From Borreliella japonica (lineage in GTDB: Bacteria; Spirochaetota; Spirochaetia; Borreliales; Borreliaceae), in contig NZ_FMTE01000005.1 of NCBI RefSeq assembly GCF_900099615.1, positions 1 through 52,175 of the forward strand: 52,175 nucleotides of DNA, given 5' to 3'. The notes under the pieces are model-generated. The model searched no databases. It was not told the DNA's origin and worked only from the letters and a program-made list of their open reading frames with translations. The position numbers were made by a program, and so were the translations under genes. Shown piece after piece: positions 51,846 to 52,175 of the stretch (the stretch's first letter is position 1; each line of letters opens with the position of its first letter).

Positions 51846-52175
51846 GAAGTAATCCTTAAAAAAATTTAATCATTATCGTTATTTAACAATCTTGAAATTT
51901 TTAATTTCTAATACATATTAAACATATATCAATTTGTTTAATTTTCAATGTTTGTTTTTTTTTTTTAAAAAAATATTGAAAATTAACTGTTTAAAATAAC
52001 TTTTTTTTAAAAAAAAGCTTAAAATGTTTCGGTTGGTTTTTAAATTTGTTAGCAATGCAATTAATATTTATTTTGATGTTGTGCTTGCTAAGTTGTATTA
52101 AGTTTAAAATTTTTGTTATTAAGCCTTGTTTTTGCTGGTGATTGCATTATATTTTTCATGTGTTATTTTATAATA
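51846..52175. other. Right-end non-coding region
   Basis: AT-rich, with a hairpin at about 51939-51980 (AATTTTCAAT / ATTGAAAATT arms plus T and A runs) and a short palindrome at about 52000-52017. No ORF with RBS. I see no TAGTATA box near the right edge, so this end is not shown to be a telomere. No part of BBA74 or thyX is recognisable. Confidence 0.5.

Noticed and set aside
1..52175. CRISPR array, cas genes, tRNA or rRNA genes
   Set aside because: No regularly spaced direct repeats with unique spacers, no Cas motifs and no cloverleaf-like or rRNA-like sequence were seen. The only tandem repeats are short and coding.
52150..52175. Right telomere at the end of the window
   Set aside because: The terminal bases read inward lack the TAGTATA box expected about 14 nt from a hairpin end; a TATTATAAAAT start alone is too common in this DNA.

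Overview
This window is most of a Borrelia burgdorferi sensu lato (Lyme spirochaete) lp54-type linear plasmid. The signs are low G+C, an ospA-ospB operon, dbpB-dbpA, S1/S2 antigens, a P13 paralogue, oppA5, lp6.6, a long array of PFam54 (BBA64/CspA-type) lipoproteins and a four-gene Borrelia partition cassette. OspA differs at many positions from the B31 sequence I remember, so this is another strain or species; I cannot say which. Family and orthologue names (BBA numbers, DUF numbers) come from memory of B31 lp54 and were not searched.

Layout. 0-7 kb: a box-3-like telomere motif at the first bases, a lipoprotein gene I do not place in B31 lp54, a broken TnpB gene, the P13 paralogue, then BBA03/04/05/07-type lipoproteins. 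7.3-11.2 kb (+): phage baseplate, fibre and holin genes. 11.4-13.2 kb: ospAB. 13.7-16.9 kb: the PF57/62, PF50, PF32 and PF49 plasmid maintenance genes. 17-20.2 kb: a DUF261 protein, dbpBA and a small lipoprotein. 20.3-22.2 kb: terminase subunits. 22.5-26.8 kb: surface lipoproteins and OppA5. 26.9-40 kb (+): portal, capsid, connector, sheath, tube, tape-measure-like, hub and spike genes, with an outer-membrane protein gene (BBA52 type) and its broken paralogue inside. 40-52 kb: mostly minus-strand lipoprotein genes (BBA57, BBA59, P27 type, PFam54), plus lp6.6. The right end carries decayed PFam54 copies; BBA74 and thyX orthologues are not in the window.

How it fits together. The plasmid reads as a prophage of contractile-tail type, related in gene content to cp32, converted into a linear plasmid and loaded with host-interaction lipoproteins. 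The late genes follow myophage order from terminase to spike (20-40 kb) and then resume, in order and on the same strand, with gpW/gp25, gpJ, gpI, fibre and holin genes at 7-11 kb. The telomeres therefore sit where gpV would meet gpW: a circular phage order opened between those two genes. Surface lipoprotein cassettes lie at the edges of the phage blocks.

Strongest items for follow-up: the permuted late operon; two phage operons with apparently leaderless transcripts and identical first 14 nt; a DUF261 protein with a cysteine-peptidase-like Cys/His/Asp pattern; a tiny leader ORF, hairpin and hydrophobic mini-ORF between the P27-type genes; several very long perfect palindromes; and duplication and decay of CspA-like genes.
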